Below, piece by piece: positions 1 to 10,400 of a DNA stretch of 64,000 nt. Numbering within the stretch: position 1 is the first letter of the stretch; every line of letters starts with the position of its first letter. Made by a program: the position numbers and the translations under genes. The notes beneath the pieces are model-generated. The model did no database searches. It was not told the origin of the DNA and was given only the letters and a program-made list of their open reading frames with translations. Source of the stretch: Oceanospirillum sp048264105 (GTDB lineage Bacteria; Pseudomonadota; Gammaproteobacteria; Pseudomonadales; Halomonadaceae); NCBI GenBank assembly GCA_048264105.1, contig JBLXDJ010000001.1:744001-808000 (forward strand), given 5' to 3'.

Positions 1-2
1 AG

Positions 3-2204
3 CTGAAAGCCAGTCTGCCGGAAGGGGTTGAGGTGGTCACCACCTATGACCGCTCGTCCCTGATCAGTAATGCGGTGAATAACCTGCAGGATAAGCTGCT
101 GGAAGAGTTTATCGTGGTGGTTGTGGTCTGTGCGCTCTTCCTGTTCCACCTGAGAAGCTCGCTGGTGGTGTTGTTCAGTCTGCCGGTGGGTATTCTGACC
201 GCTTTTATTGTTATGTCCTGGCAGGGTATTAACGCCAACATTATGTCGTTGGGTGGTATCGCTATTGCCATCGGTGCCATGGTGGACGGGGCGATTGTGA
301 TGATCGAAAACGTCCATAAACACATGGAACGCACCCCGCTGACCGATGAAAACCGCTGGCAGGTGATCGCTAAAGCCTCGGGTGAAGTTGGTCCTGCGCT
401 GTTCTTCTCCCTGCTGATTATCACCTTCAGCTTTGTGCCGGTATTTGCACTGCAGGGGCAGGAGGGCAAGATGTTTGCCCCGCTGGCTTATACCAAAACA
501 TACGCTATGGCGGCTTCTGCCGGGCTTGCGGTGACGCTGGTGCCGGTGCTGATGGGCTACTTTATTCGCGGTAAGGTGATTGCCGAGCATAAAAACCCGA
601 TCAACCGGGGTTTAACAGCGCTCTATATGCCGGTACTGAAAGCAGTGCTGCGCTTCCCGGTTGTTACGCTGGGCCTGACGCTGGCACTGCTTGCGGTAAG
701 CCTCTTGCCGCTGAAACAGATCGGCAGTGAGTTTTTCCCGCCGCTGGATGAAGGCGATCTGATGTATATGCCGACCACTTATCCCGGTATCAGCATCGGT
801 AAGGCGCGGGAGCTGCTGCAACAGACCAATAAGCTGATTAAACAGCTGCCGGAGGTAGAAACCGTGTGGGGCAAGGTGGGTCGTGCGGATACCGCGACTG
901 ATCCGGCACCATTGACCATGATCGAAACCTTTATTCAACTCAAACCACGGGATCAGTGGCGCGAAGGTGTGACGACTGATGATCTGAAGAAAGAGCTGGA
1001 TCGTCTGGTGCAGTTCCCCGGTCTGACCAACGCTTGGGTGATGCCGATCAAAACCCGTATCGACATGCTGGCTACCGGTATTAAAACCCCTGTGGGGATC
1101 AAGATCGCCGGGGAGTCTCTGGCTGAGATCGAACGTATCGGTAAGGAGCTGGAGCGCATTATCAAAACCGTGCCCGGCACCGCATCCGCTTATGCCGAGC
1201 GTGTAGCCGGTGGCCGCTATATCAAGGTGGATATCCGCCGTGAGAAAGCCGCTCGTTACGGCCTGAATATCGACGATGTGCAGGCGGTGGTGACCAGTGC
1301 CATCGGCGGTATGCAGATCGGCCAGACCATTGAGGGGCTGGAGCGTTACCCGATCAATATCCGTTATCCGGCCAGCTACCGGGATTCTCCGGAGCAACTG
1401 AAGCAACTGCCGGTGGTTACGCCATCCGGTCAGCGCATCGCTCTGTCGGATGTGGCGGATATCATCATTGAAGAGGGGCCGCCGATGATCAAAACCGAGA
1501 ACGCCCGTCCTAACGGTTGGGTGTACGTGGATATCGAAGGCCGTGATCTGGGCTCTTATGTGGTCGAAGCGCAGGGTGTCGTGCGTGAGCAGTTACAGCT
1601 ACCAGCCGGTTACTCCGTCAGCTGGTCTGGTCAGTACGAGTACATGGAGCGCGCCCGTAAAACCCTTGAAGTGGTGATTCCGGCGACGCTGGGCATCATT
1701 ATCCTGCTGCTGTATCTGGCGTTCCGCCGAATGGGCGAGGTGCTGCTGATTCTGACCACACTGCCTTTGGCGATGATTGGTGGTATCTGGCTGATGTATC
1801 TGCTGGGTTACAACTTCTCCATCGCCGTAGGTGTGGGCTTTATCGCTCTGGCCGGTGTCGCGGTGGAGATCGGTGTCATTATGCTGCTTTATCTCAATCA
1901 GTCGCTGGATGAACTGAAGGAAAAATCCAGCGCTGGTTTCAGCATACAGGATCTGCAACAGGCGATTGTGCTGGGCGCAGGTCTGCGTGTACGCCCGGTG
2001 ATGATGACGGTAGCCACCGTGATTATCGGCCTGATTCCCATTATGTACGGCACAGGCACCGGCTCCGAGATGATGCAGCGTATCGCCGCACCTATGATCG
2101 GCGGTATGGCCTCAGCGGTGGTATTGACCCTGCTGGTAATACCGGCACTGTTTTATCTCTGGAAACGCATCAGTCTGCGAAAATTTCTGAGTGATGACCT
2201 GTAA
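3..2204 (+). CDS. cusA: CusA-family copper/silver RND efflux pump, 5'-truncated by the window
   Basis: This is the inner-membrane pump of a tripartite CusCBA-type system that drives Cu(I)/Ag(I) export with the proton gradient. The frame is open from base 3, so the gene begins upstream. The visible part (about 733 residues) covers the first membrane bundle, the second periplasmic loop and the C-terminal bundle. The three methionines that form the copper site in E. coli CusA (M573, M623, M672) have counterparts at codons 768, 918 and 1065, in YMPTT, LTMIETF and RIDMLATG. Their spacings of 50 and 49 residues match E. coli exactly. This supports CusA (monovalent metals) over CzcA (divalent metals). 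The protein ends normally in a short basic tail. The next gene, 121 bp downstream, encodes a Met-rich secreted protein that could serve the same metal. Confidence 0.93.
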   Translation: MKASLPEGVEVVTTYDRSSLISNAVNNLQDKLLEEFIVVVVVCALFLFHLRSSLVVLFSLPVGILTAFIVMSWQGINANIMSLGGIAIAIGAMVDGAIVMIENVHKHMERTPLTDENRWQVIAKASGEVGPALFFSLLIITFSFVPVFALQGQEGKMFAPLAYTKTYAMAASAGLAVTLVPVLMGYFIRGKVIAEHKNPINRGLTALYMPVLKAVLRFPVVTLGLTLALLAVSLLPLKQIGSEFFPPLDEGDLMYMPTTYPGISIGKARELLQQTNKLIKQLPEVETVWGKVGRADTATDPAPLTMIETFIQLKPRDQWREGVTTDDLKKELDRLVQFPGLTNAWVMPIKTRIDMLATGIKTPVGIKIAGESLAEIERIGKELERIIKTVPGTASAYAERVAGGRYIKVDIRREKAARYGLNIDDVQAVVTSAIGGMQIGQTIEGLERYPINIRYPASYRDSPEQLKQLPVVTPSGQRIALSDVADIIIEEGPPMIKTENARPNGWVYVDIEGRDLGSYVVEAQGVVREQLQLPAGYSVSWSGQYEYMERARKTLEVVIPATLGIIILLLYLAFRRMGEVLLILTTLPLAMIGGIWLMYLLGYNFSIAVGVGFIALAGVAVEIGVIMLLYLNQSLDELKEKSSAGFSIQDLQQAIVLGAGLRVRPVMMTVATVIIGLIPIMYGTGTGSEMMQRIAAPMIGGMASAVVLTLLVIPALFYLWKRISLRKFLSDDL

Positions 2205-2325
2205 CCCCTCAGTTGAACGCTACGAACTAGCCCATGAATAACGAAAAGGGTGGCAGCGGCTTTGTCACCCTAAACAACACTTAATGTAAGACTCTGAAAC
2301 ACTCTAAAAATAAAAGGTGAACTGA

Positions 2326-2844
2326 ATGAAACACATGATCAAAAAATCCCTTCTGGTACTGACGTCTGCAGGCTTTCTGGCAACAGCAGCTCCAAGCTTT
2401 GCCCACAGCGCTCATTGTGAAGACACTGAGTTGAGCAAAGTGATGGAAGGCATGAAAGATGACCTTAAAGGCTATGTTGGCGCATTTAAAAAGTCTGATA
2501 GTGAAGAAATGCAGCAAAAACTGGATGAGCTGATTGCTGCTTCGGTTAAAGCGAAAAAATATGTGCCCCTGAAACTCCAGCAGGAAGATAATCCAATGCC
2601 AAATATGAGTGCAGAAGAGCACTCTCAAATGGGTAGCATGCAAGGCATGCAGAACATGGAAGGGATGTCTCATACCGCTCACATGGAACACATGCGCTAT
2701 CTGGAAGGTATCGACAAACTGAACGGCCTGTTCCGTCAGCTGAAAGCCGCAGGTGACGACAAAGCTCAGGTAAAAGCCGTGCTGGGTGAGATCAAGCAAC
2801 ACAGCAAATCCAGCCATGAAGCTTTCCGTAAGGATTGTGATTGA
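2326..2844 (+). CDS. Secreted cytochrome b562-like protein with Met/His-rich insert
   Basis: The 172-residue product has a signal peptide (basic start, hydrophobic core 8-20, likely cleavage after SFA-HS near residue 27), so it is periplasmic. The mature part resembles cytochrome b562, a four-helix haem protein. VMEGMKDDLK (39-48) aligns with the first helix of b562 and places Met40 at the axial Met ligand. IKQHSKSSH (156-164) places His164 at the axial His ligand. Cys31 and Cys171 lie at opposite ends of the bundle and could form a disulphide. Between helices 2 and 3 there is an insert (about 88-123) with nine Met and several His, resembling periplasmic Cu(I)/Ag(I) binders. An RBS (AGGTG) lies 6 nt before ATG, and a strong terminator follows. 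The family call rests on motif alignment by eye. Haem or copper binding is inferred; a haem-free copper chaperone is the main alternative. Confidence 0.72.
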   Translation: MKHMIKKSLLVLTSAGFLATAAPSFAHSAHCEDTELSKVMEGMKDDLKGYVGAFKKSDSEEMQQKLDELIAASVKAKKYVPLKLQQEDNPMPNMSAEEHSQMGSMQGMQNMEGMSHTAHMEHMRYLEGIDKLNGLFRQLKAAGDDKAQVKAVLGEIKQHSKSSHEAFRKDCD

Positions 2845-2876
2845 TTTCGTAAAGGTCTGAATCGATTACAAAATAG

Positions 2877-2914
2877 AAGCCGGATCAGCATCATTGCTGA
2901 TCCGGCTTTTCATT
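2877..2914 (+). terminator. Rho-independent terminator of the b562-like gene
   Basis: There is a 14-bp perfect stem (2877-2890 with 2895-2908) with a TCAT loop and a T-rich tail, starting 32 bp after the stop codon of the b562-like gene. Confidence 0.9.
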
Positions 2915-2957
2915 TTTAAGGTTTTGAGCTTAGATAATACGCTTCATTTCTGCATAG

Positions 2958-3439
2958 TCGCCGCGAGTCCTGAGGAAACAAGTGGCAGACTCAGAGTACG
3001 AATTCAGACACCGAAATGCCGCCATGGCGTACCTGATGCAGTCCTATGGCAATTTTGATAATGAAGTCGAGCAGGAGTTACACAATTACTTTTCTAATTG
3101 TGCTTTACGCATGAGCTGTGTGGACCTAGCTAAATCATTTAATTTTTTATCCAACAAAGGTTTTTGTTCTATTAGCAATGAGCAAATCATTTCTGAACAA
3201 GAGACCCGTCAGGTTAATGCCCTAATGGCGACAAGTGGTATGTACGACGAGGCAGGTAGTTTTGCATTTCAGGTGGGCTTACCGGGCAAAAGCGTGTTGG
3301 CGGTGGCATTGTTGCCATTATGCCAAACCGATTTTCTGTATGCGTTTGGTCACCGGCATTAAACAATGTAGGTAATTCCAGAGCGGGTGTCGCAGCACTT
3401 GAATCGATGACACGCCATATTGGCTGGTCAGTTTATTAA
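2958..3439 (+). pseudogene. glsA: Glutaminase (GlsA family) remnant: 5'-truncated and frameshifted
   Basis: The reading frame from about 2958 carries the second half of a serine-dependent glutaminase (glutamine to glutamate plus ammonia): HRNAAMAYLMQSYGNF, SCVDLAKS and SGMYDEAGSFAFQVGLPGKS. At about 3293 one G appears to be missing. In the +1 frame the family sequence resumes (VGGGIVAIMP, SVCVWSP, GNSRAGVAALE) and ends at the expected place with a TAA at 3437-3439. Everything before the HRN motif is absent, including the catalytic S-x-x-K pair, and a stop lies at 2955. The gene therefore has two lesions and cannot encode an active enzyme. The largest intact frame (2982-3362, GTG start) would give 126 residues with a scrambled tail. 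Confidence 0.88.
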
Positions 3440-3619
3440 CTACTGGGTTAGGTTACCCGCCATATTAAATCTTATCGCTTAAGTCTGCCCACCAATAAGG
3501 CTGTGTTCTGATAAATCGGAAACGCGGGCTTTTCTTTTTCCCATGGGAAAATTCTTGAGTCGGTTGAGTCATCAACACGTTTCAGAACTGAACAGAACAG
3601 AACGGCAGAAAAACAACCC

Positions 3620-3649
3620 TTAAACAACACAACACCCTACGCGTATAAT
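3620..3649 (+). promoter_or_regulatory. Candidate sigma-70 promoter of recCBD
   Basis: A consensus -10 (TATAAT, 3644-3649) lies 48 bp before the recC ATG. A weak -35 (TTAAAC, 3620-3625) stands 18 bp upstream of it. The rest of 3440-3696 holds no convincing gene, only a 16-bp palindrome at 3536-3551. Confidence 0.5.
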
Positions 3650-3696
3650 AATATGTCCTGCACTTGCTTTTATGGAACATGCTCTTAAGGAACAAT

Positions 3697-6600
3697 ATGA
3701 CCCAATCCGACTGGCCCACTGGAATGATGGTGATTCAGGGCAATCATCTGGAAGAACTCAGGGATGTAATGACCGGTTGGATACGCCGCTATCCGCTTAG
3801 CCCATTAGAAGATGAGCAGATTCTGGTTCAGAGTAACGGTATTGCTCAATGGCTGAAGATGGCGCTGGCAGAAGATGAGGACAAAGGGGGTTGTGGCATC
3901 GCTGCGGCAATGAATGTTCAGTTACCCGGACGCTTCATCTGGCAGGCCTATCGCTGTTTTGAGCCGGATATTCCAGGCCGCTCCCCATTTGATAAAGGGC
4001 CTCTTACCTGGACTTTGTATCAACTGTTGTCAGATCAGAATACGTTGCAGGAGCGTATTCCTAATTCTGAATGTTTATCTCCTTTGCTGGGCTTCCTTAA
4101 GAAGGATGCAGACCCACGCCGAACGTATCAGTTAGCTGCAAAACTGTCCGATATGTATGACCAGTATCAGATTTATCGTGCAGACTGGCTGACGGCCTGG
4201 GAGGAGGGGCAGGACATTCTGATCAGGGTCGGTCAGGAGCCAAATCATATCCCTCTCGCTGATGAACAGCTCTGGCAACCCGCATTGTGGCGTCTGCTGA
4301 GTCAGACGATTCTGGAGCGTCCACTGGATGCCGCCCTTGATGAAGAAGAACGATTCTGGGCGAAGAAAAGCCGGTCTGATATTCATCGTATTATTGTCGA
4401 GCAGTGCCAGCAGCTGAATGAAGCTCCTGAAGATCTGCCTAAGCGTGTCATTGTTTTCGGAATCTCCGCGCTACCACAGCAAACACTGGAGTTATTGCAG
4501 GGCCTGTCCCGCTTCAGTCAGGTGCTGCTGTTTGTCCATAACCCCAGCCCACATTACTGGGGCGACCTGATTGAAGGTCGTTCATTACTGAAGCAGTACA
4601 CCCGTACAACTGCCCGTAAATTGCCGGAAGGCTTGCCTCTGGAAAGTCTCAATCTGCAGGGGAACCCTTTATTAGCTTCCTGGGGTAAGCAGGGGCGTGA
4701 TTATCTGCACCTGCTTGATGAAAATGATCAACCCGATGCATACCGTGATCACTTCAGCAGTATCGATCTGTTTGAGCCACCTGACCCGGACGAAACCGGC
4801 GGTATGCCTCTGCTACGTCAGATTCAGGCTGATATCTTTGAGTTACGTAGTCTGGATGAACGTCAGCGACTGAGTGCATTACCAGAGCACCAGATAGATG
4901 CCGACCGCGACAACAGCCTCCAGTTTCTGATTGCTCACAGTCCGCAGCGTGAGATCGAGATTCTGCATGACCAGCTTCTTGATGCCTTTGAGCAGGCTCA
5001 GAAGCGGGGCGAGTCACTTCAGCCCCGGGATATTCTGGTTATGGTGCCGGATGTCGCCGTATATGCCCCTCATGTGCAGGCGGTTTTTGGGCGTTATCTG
5101 CAGTCTCAGACGGGGAGCGCAAACGAATACAGTCCCCGGGATCCCCGGTATATCCCATTCCACATTTCAGATCAGGGACAGCGGGGTATTAACAGCCTGC
5201 TCACCGCCTTTGAAAGCCTGCTGCATCTGAGGGATGCACGCTTTGCAGTTAGTGAGTTACTGGATCTGTTGGATACTCCGGCCCTTCAGCTTCGTTTTGG
5301 TCTGACAGAAGAGCAACTGCCCAAACTGCATCAGTGGATTAAAGGTGCGAATATCCGTTGGGGGCTGGATCACCAGCACAGAGCTGAACTCGACTTGGCT
5401 GAGGCTGGTGAGCAAAACAGCTGGTTGTTCGGTTTACGGCGCATGCTACTGGGCTATGCCGTAGGCCAGCATGACCGCTGGCAGGGCATTGAACCGTATG
5501 ATGAGATCGCAGGTCTTGAAGCCTCGCTTATCGGTCCCTTGGTACTCCTAATCGATGCCCTCCAGCTCAGCCGAGAAGTGATGATGACACCCCGAACACC
5601 AAGAGACTGGGAGCGGGTTATTAATGAACTTTGTCACCGTTTCTTTACCACTCAGGAACCTGCTGATGAGCGTGCTCTTAGTACCATCAGCAAGGGCTTA
5701 GACAGTTGGTGTCAGGAGTGTGAGCTGGGGCAGTTAACTGATGACCTGCTACCTCTGGAAGTACTGCGCGAGGAGTTGTTGAGCCGGATCGATCAGCCAA
5801 CTCTGACTCAGAAGTTCCTTGGCGGTTCGGTAAATTTCGCCACACTGATGCCCATGCGAGCGATCCCATTTAAGCAGGTTTGGTTGTTGGGTATGAATGA
5901 TGCTGATTATCCCAGAAGCCAGCAGGCGGCGGATTTCGATCTGATGGCTAATGACTACCGGCCCGGCGACCGTTCCCGTCGTGAAGATGATCGCTACCTT
6001 TTTCTGGAAGCCCTTTTATCCGCGCGGGAGCGTCTGGTGATCTCGTGGGTCGGTCGTAATATCCGTGATAACAGTGCCAAACCGCCGTCGGTATTGGTCG
6101 GGCAGCTTCGTGATTATATCGCAGCGGGTTGGCGACTGGCCGGAGATGAGACTTGCACCAAGAACGGACAGAAGGGTGACACTCTGCTGAAGGCAATTAC
6201 CACTGAGCATCCTTTGCAGCCCTTCAGTATCCGCTACTTTTTAGCCCCGGACGGCGACCGGTCTGCGCACTTTACCTATGCCAAAGAGTGGCGGGATGTG
6301 CATGATGAGTCGCTGATATCCCAGGCGAACCATCAGGCCAGTGAGTTACTGACCGATCTGGCTCTGATCCGTGGTGAGAAACAACTGCCACCATTCGATC
6401 TGGATGCGCCCCTCAGCCTTAATGATTTGGCAGAGTTTCTGCGCCACCCGGTTAAGACCTTTTTCAGTCGCCGTTTAGGTGTGCGTTGGTTTGATGAAGG
6501 CGAGATGGCAGAGGATGAGGAAATATTTGCACTGGATGGCCTGAGCCGCTGGGCACTGCAAAAGACATTAATCGAACGTGTCATTCAGCAGCAGAGTGAG

Positions 6601-7407
6601 TATCCGGAAGAGAGCGCTGATAACCTTCTGGATGTGGCTCTTGCAAGGATACAGGCTGCAGGGGATCTCCCGATGGCCGGTTTTGCCGAATCAGAACAGA
6701 TCCGATTGAAAGATGCTCTGTATGAGCCCCTGAGTCTGCATCAGATGCTACAACAAAAATTCCCGCATCCTCATGTCAGTCGCATCCGTAGCTTTGGATT
6801 ATCAACTGGTGACCAGCTTGAGGCTCAACTCAATGATCTGTGGCAGGATGATCAGGGCAGAACAATTCGTCTCATTCTGCAGCCCAGTCGTTTGCTGCAG
6901 GGTGATGACCTCAAGTACTACCACCTGATCAGGCATTGGCCTGCGCACCTGTTCGCACAACTGGATCAACCGGTAACCACCCATCTTCTGGGTGCAGACA
7001 GCCAGCAGCCGATTCAGATGCAGCCGCTTCCTCCTGAACAGGCTGAAAGTTTGCTCACCGATCTGGCTGAAGCCTGGCTGGAAAATATTAATCAGCTCTG
7101 GCCTTTGGCCTGCAAAACAGCGTTCAGCTACCTCACGGATGGTGATCCAGCCGGTGAATATCTTGGTGGCTTTAATCGCAGTGGTGAAATTGATGATCAC
7201 CCGGCGTATTCCCGCTTTTGGCAGGACTTTGAGGCTCTGACAGATGACGGTCGATTCGACCAGCTGGCAGAACGGCTTTATGGACCTATGCTGGCTTGCC
7301 TGAAACCGCCTCAGCCAATTGAAGATCCGCAGGGTAATGATGGCAGTGATGAATCCACCAACAACAGCACTATTCAATTGTATTCATCACAAGGAGGTGA
7401 AGCATGA
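3697..7407 (+). CDS. recC: RecBCD enzyme subunit RecC
   Basis: RecC is the non-motor scaffold of the RecBCD helicase-nuclease that processes double-strand ends. It splits the strands and reads Chi. The N-terminus (MMVIQGNHLEELRDVM, then ILVQSNGIAQWLKMAL and LPGRFIW) matches the family opening. Further family signatures include EIEILHDQLLDAF and FKQVWLLGMNDADYPR. The product has 1236 residues, somewhat longer than E. coli RecC (1122). I chose ATG 3697 because TAAGG sits 7 nt upstream and the homology begins just after it; a TTG at 3664 would add 11 unlikely residues. It overlaps recB by 4 nt (ATGA), and recB has its own strong RBS (AAGGAGGTGA) inside the recC end, so translation is probably coupled. 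Confidence 0.95.
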   Translation: MTQSDWPTGMMVIQGNHLEELRDVMTGWIRRYPLSPLEDEQILVQSNGIAQWLKMALAEDEDKGGCGIAAAMNVQLPGRFIWQAYRCFEPDIPGRSPFDKGPLTWTLYQLLSDQNTLQERIPNSECLSPLLGFLKKDADPRRTYQLAAKLSDMYDQYQIYRADWLTAWEEGQDILIRVGQEPNHIPLADEQLWQPALWRLLSQTILERPLDAALDEEERFWAKKSRSDIHRIIVEQCQQLNEAPEDLPKRVIVFGISALPQQTLELLQGLSRFSQVLLFVHNPSPHYWGDLIEGRSLLKQYTRTTARKLPEGLPLESLNLQGNPLLASWGKQGRDYLHLLDENDQPDAYRDHFSSIDLFEPPDPDETGGMPLLRQIQADIFELRSLDERQRLSALPEHQIDADRDNSLQFLIAHSPQREIEILHDQLLDAFEQAQKRGESLQPRDILVMVPDVAVYAPHVQAVFGRYLQSQTGSANEYSPRDPRYIPFHISDQGQRGINSLLTAFESLLHLRDARFAVSELLDLLDTPALQLRFGLTEEQLPKLHQWIKGANIRWGLDHQHRAELDLAEAGEQNSWLFGLRRMLLGYAVGQHDRWQGIEPYDEIAGLEASLIGPLVLLIDALQLSREVMMTPRTPRDWERVINELCHRFFTTQEPADERALSTISKGLDSWCQECELGQLTDDLLPLEVLREELLSRIDQPTLTQKFLGGSVNFATLMPMRAIPFKQVWLLGMNDADYPRSQQAADFDLMANDYRPGDRSRREDDRYLFLEALLSARERLVISWVGRNIRDNSAKPPSVLVGQLRDYIAAGWRLAGDETCTKNGQKGDTLLKAITTEHPLQPFSIRYFLAPDGDRSAHFTYAKEWRDVHDESLISQANHQASELLTDLALIRGEKQLPPFDLDAPLSLNDLAEFLRHPVKTFFSRRLGVRWFDEGEMAEDEEIFALDGLSRWALQKTLIERVIQQQSEYPEESADNLLDVALARIQAAGDLPMAGFAESEQIRLKDALYEPLSLHQMLQQKFPHPHVSRIRSFGLSTGDQLEAQLNDLWQDDQGRTIRLILQPSRLLQGDDLKYYHLIRHWPAHLFAQLDQPVTTHLLGADSQQPIQMQPLPPEQAESLLTDLAEAWLENINQLWPLACKTAFSYLTDGDPAGEYLGGFNRSGEIDDHPAYSRFWQDFEALTDDGRFDQLAERLYGPMLACLKPPQPIEDPQGNDGSDESTNNSTIQLYSSQGGEA

Positions 7408-10400
7408 GTCGGGATTTTGACTTCCTCAGCTTTCCACTCACGGGCAGCCAGCTGATTGAAGCCAGTGCCGGAACCGGTAAAACCTTCAGTCTGGCTCTGC
7501 TCTATACCCGACTGGTGCTGGGGCACGGATCGGATGGAACTGCCTTTTCGCGCCCACTGACACCTCGTGAAATTCTTGTGGTGACCTTTACCGACGCGGC
7601 TGCAGAAGAGCTAAGGGATCGTATTCGTGCCCGTCTGGTTGAGGCTGCGGTTTTCTTTCAGGCAGACCCGCAGTCTGTTGAGGATGACATTAAGAATCCA
7701 TTGTTCAGCTTGCGTGCAAGTATTCCCCAGTCGCAATGGGCGGGTTGTGTCTGGCGTCTTAAGCTTGCTGCTGAGTCCATGGATGAGGCCAGTATCTCCA
7801 CCATTCACAGTTGGTGTAACCGTATGCTGGTCGAGCATGCCTTTGATACCCGGGGTCTGTTTAACCGTGAGCTGGTCACCGATCATAGTGAGCTGTTAGC
7901 GGAGGTGGTTCGTGATTATTGGCGCAAGCACTTTTATCCTCTGCAGAACGAGAAGATATCCCTGATTCTGGATTGCTTTGCCTCTCCTGATGCGCTTCAG
8001 GGCCGACTTCAGGGACTCATGGGCAAACATCAGAGCGGCCTCAGCTATGAGGGGCGGCCGATAGCCGTGCCTGACATTAATGGATGTCTTGAAGCGCATT
8101 ATGCGTATCAGCAAGCGAAGGCCGAAGAAGACGCCAGGAAGATCGAGCTTGAGCAAACGGCGCGCCGTGAGTGGGCTGCCCAACAGGAAGCGATCGAAGC
8201 TCATCTCTGGGAGCTACAGCCTGTGCTCTCCGGCACCCAACACGACAGTGCCAAGCCGGAGAAATTTACACTGCTACTGGAAGCGATTTCACGCTGGGCT
8301 AATGAAGAGGGTAAGGCTCCCGCAAAACTTAAGAATTTTGCCGAAGGGGCTTTCAGTTTCAAAAAGGGAAAAGAGCAACCTGTACAACATTTCCCGGCAT
8401 TCACAAGCCTGAAAGCACTCTATAACCCAGCCTCTTCCGACGTAACTGGCGACTCTTCCGAACAAATTGAGGAACCCGATATTGATCTGCGTTCAGCCCT
8501 TACCGCTCACGCCTTAGATTGGGTCAGCACCCAGTTTAATGAACGTATGCAGCGCCGGGCAGAGATGGGCTTTGATGATCTGCTGACTCAGTTGGCCGAT
8601 GCTCTGAATGATCCGGAACATGGTCAGCACCTGGCTGCAACTCTTGCAAAGGCCTTCCCGGCAGCAATGATCGATGAGTTTCAGGATACCGACCCGATTC
8701 AGTATCAGATTTTCAACCGCATCTATCAGCTTGAAAGCAATCATCAGGATCACCTTCTGGTAATGATCGGCGATCCCAAACAAGCGATCTACAGCTTTCG
8801 TGGTGCTGATATTTATACTTATCTTCAGGCACGTCAGGCTACAGAGGGCCGTCATTACACGCTGAAGCGTAACTTTCGTTCCAGTCAGGGCGTGGTTGCA
8901 GCCTGCAATCATCTGTTTACCCATGCGGAACAGCATAATCGTGGCGCCTTCCGGTTCAATGCCGATGGTAATAATCAGGTTCCCTATGTCGTCGTTGATG
9001 CCAATGGCCGGAATGACCACCTTTGCTTCGCGGGGCAACCGGTACCTGCGATGACGTTGTGGCCCTTTGAACACGAAGAAGGTGAACCGCTCAGCATGAC
9101 GGCATACCGTCAGCAGGCGGCCGAAGTTGCCGCCAGCCAGGTCACTCACTGGCTTAATCTTGCGCAGGAGCAACAGGCAGGTTTTGCAGAAACCGGCAGC
9201 ACGCAGTTAAAGACACCTCTGAAGCCTAAAGATATTGCGATTCTGGTACGTACCGGTAATGAAGCACGGCTTGTTCGCGACCAGTTGGCAAAGCGTAATG
9301 TACCCAGCGTTTATCTTTCCGATCGTGAATCAGTTTTTTCCAGCAGTGAAGCCAAAGATCTTTTGCATTGGCTCAGAGCTGCCGCTGAGCCGGGTGATGA
9401 ACGCCTGGTTCGAGCAGCCCTTGGCAGCAATACTCTGGAATTACCTTTATCTCGACTCTCCGGCTGGCGGGAAGATGAACTCGACTGGGAATCCCAGATG
9501 CTGTTCTTTGGCCGGTTGCGCCATATCTGGCTCCGGCAGGGAGTCCTCGCGATGGTTCGTCAGTTGATGGATCACTATCAGCTACCTGCACGGCTGCTGA
9601 AAAAGAAAGATGGCGAACGTGCTCTGACAAACCTGCTGCACCTGGCAGAGTGGTTGCAGCAGGCAGCGGTTGAGGTGAAAGGAGAGCAGGCGCTGATTCG
9701 TCATCTTTCAGAACAGATTGAGTCTGGTGACAGCCACAATATTCTGCGTCTGGAGAGCGATGCTGATCTGGTACAGGTAATTACCATCCATAAATCTAAA
9801 GGTCTGGAATACCCACTGGTACTGCTGCCCTTTATCGGTAGCTGGAAAGAAATTGATGGTAAGATCCCTCAGGTTAACTGGCGTAAGGGACTGGGCAGTG
9901 AACAGCGTACCTATGCAGAAATTTCCGGTAAATCACGATTTGGCGAAGCCTGGGATCTGGCGAACGATGAGCGTATCAGCGAAGACATGCGACTGCTTTA
10001 TGTCGCATTGACCCGAGCCAGTCATGCCCTATGGCTTGGTATTGGCCCTCTTAAATCGGGCAACGCTAAGAAGCCTCAGATCGAGCGGTCAGCCATGGGC
10101 TATCTCTTAGCCGGTGGTGACAATACTCTGACCAAATCACCGGAGGCGGTGATGGAGGCCTATCAGAATCTGGCATCAGGCTGTGACGATATTCGTCTGC
10201 TGCCTCAGACACCGGATGTTCTGGATAATCGTCTGCAACAGCCTGAAAAGCCCAGTCTTAGTCCGGCCCGCACACCACCGCGATTAAACGCGCTGACTAA
10301 CTGGTGGATCGCCAGTTATTCCGCCATTGAATTTGGTCATACGCCGGGGGGAGGCTCGTCAGGCAACATCAGCTCTGAATTATCGGCTGATACGTTAGCC

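Noticed and set aside
612..1406. Long minus-strand open frame opposite cusA
   Set aside because: It mirrors the codon structure of cusA, has no RBS and no family resemblance.
8514..9173. 219-codon minus-strand frame inside recB
   Set aside because: It is an antisense shadow of the helicase region; recB motifs on the plus strand are continuous.
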